Part shown: positions 62,453 through 64,000 of the stretch, piece after piece
Numbering within the stretch: position 1 is the stretch's first letter
How the letters are laid out: each line of letters starts with the position of its first letter
Source of the DNA: Arthrobacter citreus
Lineage (GTDB): Bacteria; Bacillota; Bacilli; Bacillales; Bacillaceae_G
DNA: 64,000 nt
Assembly: GCA_013200995.1 (NCBI GenBank)
Contig: CP053689.1
Coordinates: forward strand, 124,001 to 188,000
Reading direction: 5' to 3'
Translations under genes and position numbers: made by a program
Notes under the pieces: generated by a model
The model's database searches: none
Seen by the model: only the letters and a program-made list of their open reading frames with translations
Told to the model about the DNA's origin: nothing

Positions 62453-63247
62453 TTGACAGCAAAAATTGTCACATTCGGTATTAGTAAGGGTGGATGCTCT
62501 AAATCAACAAGTAGCGGTATCACTTCCTATCTATTAAGCCAAGAAGAGAAAGTGTTAGCTATTGACATGGATGGTCAAGGGAACTTAACTAGTTTCTTGA
62601 CCGGAGAATATGACATTTGTAGTATCTTTGAAGAGAAGAGCATTTTAGAGGCAATCTTAAACGAAGATGCACGTTCTTACATAATTAAAATTAAAGAAAA
62701 TCTGGACTTAATCCCATCTAATGATTTTCTGGCAACATTACCTAGAAGGATGTACGAAAAGGGGTTAAAGTTAGACGCCTTACAAAAAGCTCTTGAGCCT
62801 GTTATGGAGGACTATGACTGGATTATTATCGATACACCGCCAGCTTTATCCGAACAAACTGTATTACCATTAAGTACATTCTCCGAAGCTGGTAGCTACG
62901 CTGTTGTCATGTTTGATGGTTCCATGTTTGCTTACTATGCGATTCCAAAGTTTTTGGAGATCATCGAAGGGGCAAAAGAACGATACAATCCAACCTTAGA
63001 AACATCTGGTATTTTGTTCTCTTTGATTGATGCAAGGGCGAAAGAAAATGATGTGATGGAAGAAGCAATTGAAGAAGATTATCCTGGTCTAAAATTCCAA
63101 TCTATTATTCGAAGAAAAGCGGCTACGAGACGTTTAGCCATCACAGGTTTTGAGGAAAATGCAGAATTAAAAGCAGCATTAGAATACTATATTCCCTTTG
63201 TGAAGGAGTTGAAGGAACGTGTCCACAAAAATCAACCTCAAAGATAA
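62453..63247 (+). CDS. parA-like: ParA-family partition ATPase, 264 aa
   Basis: Deviant Walker A ISKGGCSKSTSSG (residues 10-22, K-G-G-x-x-K-S/T), Walker A' region VLAIDMDGQGNLTSFL and Walker B DYDWIIIDTPPALSE. No N-terminal HTH, so a short type Ib-like ParA. It drives segregation of plasmid copies. I start at TTG 62453, with GAAAGAGGTG seven bases upstream; the reading frame opens at 62399, which would add 18 residues without a ribosome binding site. Overlaps the partner gene by 29 bp. Confidence 0.92.
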   Translation: MTAKIVTFGISKGGCSKSTSSGITSYLLSQEEKVLAIDMDGQGNLTSFLTGEYDICSIFEEKSILEAILNEDARSYIIKIKENLDLIPSNDFLATLPRRMYEKGLKLDALQKALEPVMEDYDWIIIDTPPALSEQTVLPLSTFSEAGSYAVVMFDGSMFAYYAIPKFLEIIEGAKERYNPTLETSGILFSLIDARAKENDVMEEAIEEDYPGLKFQSIIRRKAATRRLAITGFEENAELKAALEYYIPFVKELKERVHKNQPQR

Positions 63248-63677
63248 AATAAAAAAACCGAATGCTACTCAAACCTTCTTTAATTCATATGAGACTGATG
63301 CAGTTAATGAGAAGGATGACAACAAAGTAGATATCAAAAAAGACGTTGAGAACAATAACACAAATGATAATAACACTGAAAACGTTGAAATTATGAATCA
63401 AAACAATAAAATTGAAAACAAAACATATGTCATCAATGACAACGATGTTATTGTTAATGTTAAAACTGAAGATGAAGAAGATGATTATCTTCGAAATCTC
63501 GCTGCTGGAAAAAAGACTTTGAAGAGAAAAGAAAAGAAAGTCTTTACTTCTTTTTACATGGATCCTGATTTGGCCACTGAAGTGGATAAAATTGCTGCTA
63601 GAGGGCAAAAAGGGGACAAATCAAAACTTATTAATCAGGCATTGCGTAAATTATTAGAAGACTATGGTGTTTTGTGA
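63219..63677 (+). CDS. small partition partner protein (ParB-like/RHH), 152 aa
   Basis: Follows ParA by overlap, with GAAGGAGTTGAAGG before GTG 63219. The N-terminal half is a low-complexity, Asn/Asp/Lys-rich linker. The C-terminal 50 residues (FTSFYMDPDLATEVDKIAAR, GDKSKLINQALRKLLEDYG) form a ribbon-helix-helix-like DNA-binding domain. Such an RHH partner of a short ParA binds repeats upstream of the operon, which here are at 61720-62085. Confidence 0.75.
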   Translation: MSTKINLKDKIKKPNATQTFFNSYETDAVNEKDDNKVDIKKDVENNNTNDNNTENVEIMNQNNKIENKTYVINDNDVIVNVKTEDEEDDYLRNLAAGKKTLKRKEKKVFTSFYMDPDLATEVDKIAARGQKGDKSKLINQALRKLLEDYGVL

Positions 63678-63993
63678 TCCATTAATCAAAAAAAAATGAA
63701 TAAACTAGAAACTAAACAATTATTCTACTAATAAATTCTAGACGATTTGTGTTTACGAATAAACTCAATAGGCAAGAAAGCTGGTCATTACAGATCAGCT
63801 TTTTTATTTTTAAAATTTATTGTTCAGAAAGCCTCTTATTAAATTACAGGATTTCTTTACTTATTAGATTAATAAAAATTGAGTAGTATAAAAAAAAGTA
63901 TTACTAGAGTGTTACTTAACTATTGAAAACGTGTTATAAAAGTGTTATTTTTATACTAAAGGAAAATAAATCCAACTTAGGAGATGATTGTCA
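63678..63993. other. intergenic with terminator
   Basis: Terminator of the par operon at 63776-63806 (AAAGCTG, loop, CAGCTTT then TTTTATT), then the promoter region of the next gene. Nothing else recognised. Confidence 0.6.
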
Positions 63994-64000
63994 ATGGAAT
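63994..64000 (+). CDS. start of a CDS cut by the window end
   Basis: TTAGGAG (63978-63984) about nine bases before an ATG at 63994. Only MN/E of the product is present, so nothing can be said about the function. Confidence 0.4.

Noticed and set aside
63285..63608. Minus-strand Ile/Phe-rich ORF opposite the Par partner
   Set aside because: Antisense of the Asn/Asp-rich linker; not a real membrane protein.

Overview
The window looks like part of a large low-GC plasmid of a spore-forming Bacillaceae bacterium. The spore evidence is an alpha/beta SASP, a GerAB-type germinant permease, a GerA-type fragment, a SleB/CwlJ fragment, a LysM-GH18 spore glycosidase and a collagen-like exosporium-type protein. 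The plasmid evidence is a candidate replication initiator downstream of about 22 tandem 40-bp iteron-like repeats (38971-41849), a ParA plus small partner operon with AT-rich direct repeats upstream (61720-63677), and a compact conjugation-like operon with an FtsK/SpoIIIE ATPase (31849-35911).

The dominant feature is two arrays of small accessory genes, 1871-31115 and 50301-60975, mostly transcribed leftwards and separated by a family of about 35 palindromic sites. A typical site is about 92-96 bp in + strand order: half-site A (arms TTCAACTAA and TTGTTGAA around ACTGCCATT), a rho-independent terminator for the leftward gene on its right, then half-site B (arms TTCAACTAA and TTAGTTGAA around TGCATCAG). 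A and B are imperfect inverted copies of each other with a few unpaired bases, so one strand can fold into a long hairpin tipped by the terminator. The outer arms obey RYYYAAC / GTTRRRY. This is the architecture of an integron attC site, but in a Bacillus-type replicon and with XerC-sized tyrosine recombinases (408-1574 and 3827-4666) instead of a recognisable IntI.

Four observations support real cassette behaviour. A near-identical NUDIX gene occurs at 7998 and 51391, and identity stops inside the centres of the flanking B and A half-sites. The same few terminators recur next to unrelated genes in both arrays. A group II intron (10142-12083) sits inside a B half-site. An IS110-family element (56062-57682) sits inside another B half-site, and its upstream region contains bridge-RNA guide segments that match that B sequence and its own ends. 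Group IIC-attC introns and IS1111-attC elements show the same preference for true integron attC sites.

Array cargo: NUDIX hydrolases (four), ATP-grasp, DUF4279/DUF4304/WapI-type immunity-like proteins, low-molecular-weight phosphatase, HD hydrolase, ECF sigma/anti-sigma pair, ArsR-MFS pair, prenyltransferase-like pair, CPBP protease, DUF2975 plus YozG-like regulator, GNAT, ICMT-like, alpha/beta hydrolase, spore-surface-like Cys proteins and many small membrane proteins. At least eight genes end on a stop codon supplied by the B arm.

Layout: 1-1900 recombinase and IS remnant; 1871-31115 array 1; 31267-38012 SASP and conjugation-like operon; 38971-41877 iterons and Rep; 42420-46432 decayed zone (VOC, GerA, subtilase, resolvase remnants); 46603-48987 bicarbonate/sulfate permease plus carbonic anhydrase; 49070-50110 collagen-like gene and phage remnant; 50301-60975 array 2, containing gerAB and IS110; 60976-64000 partition locus.
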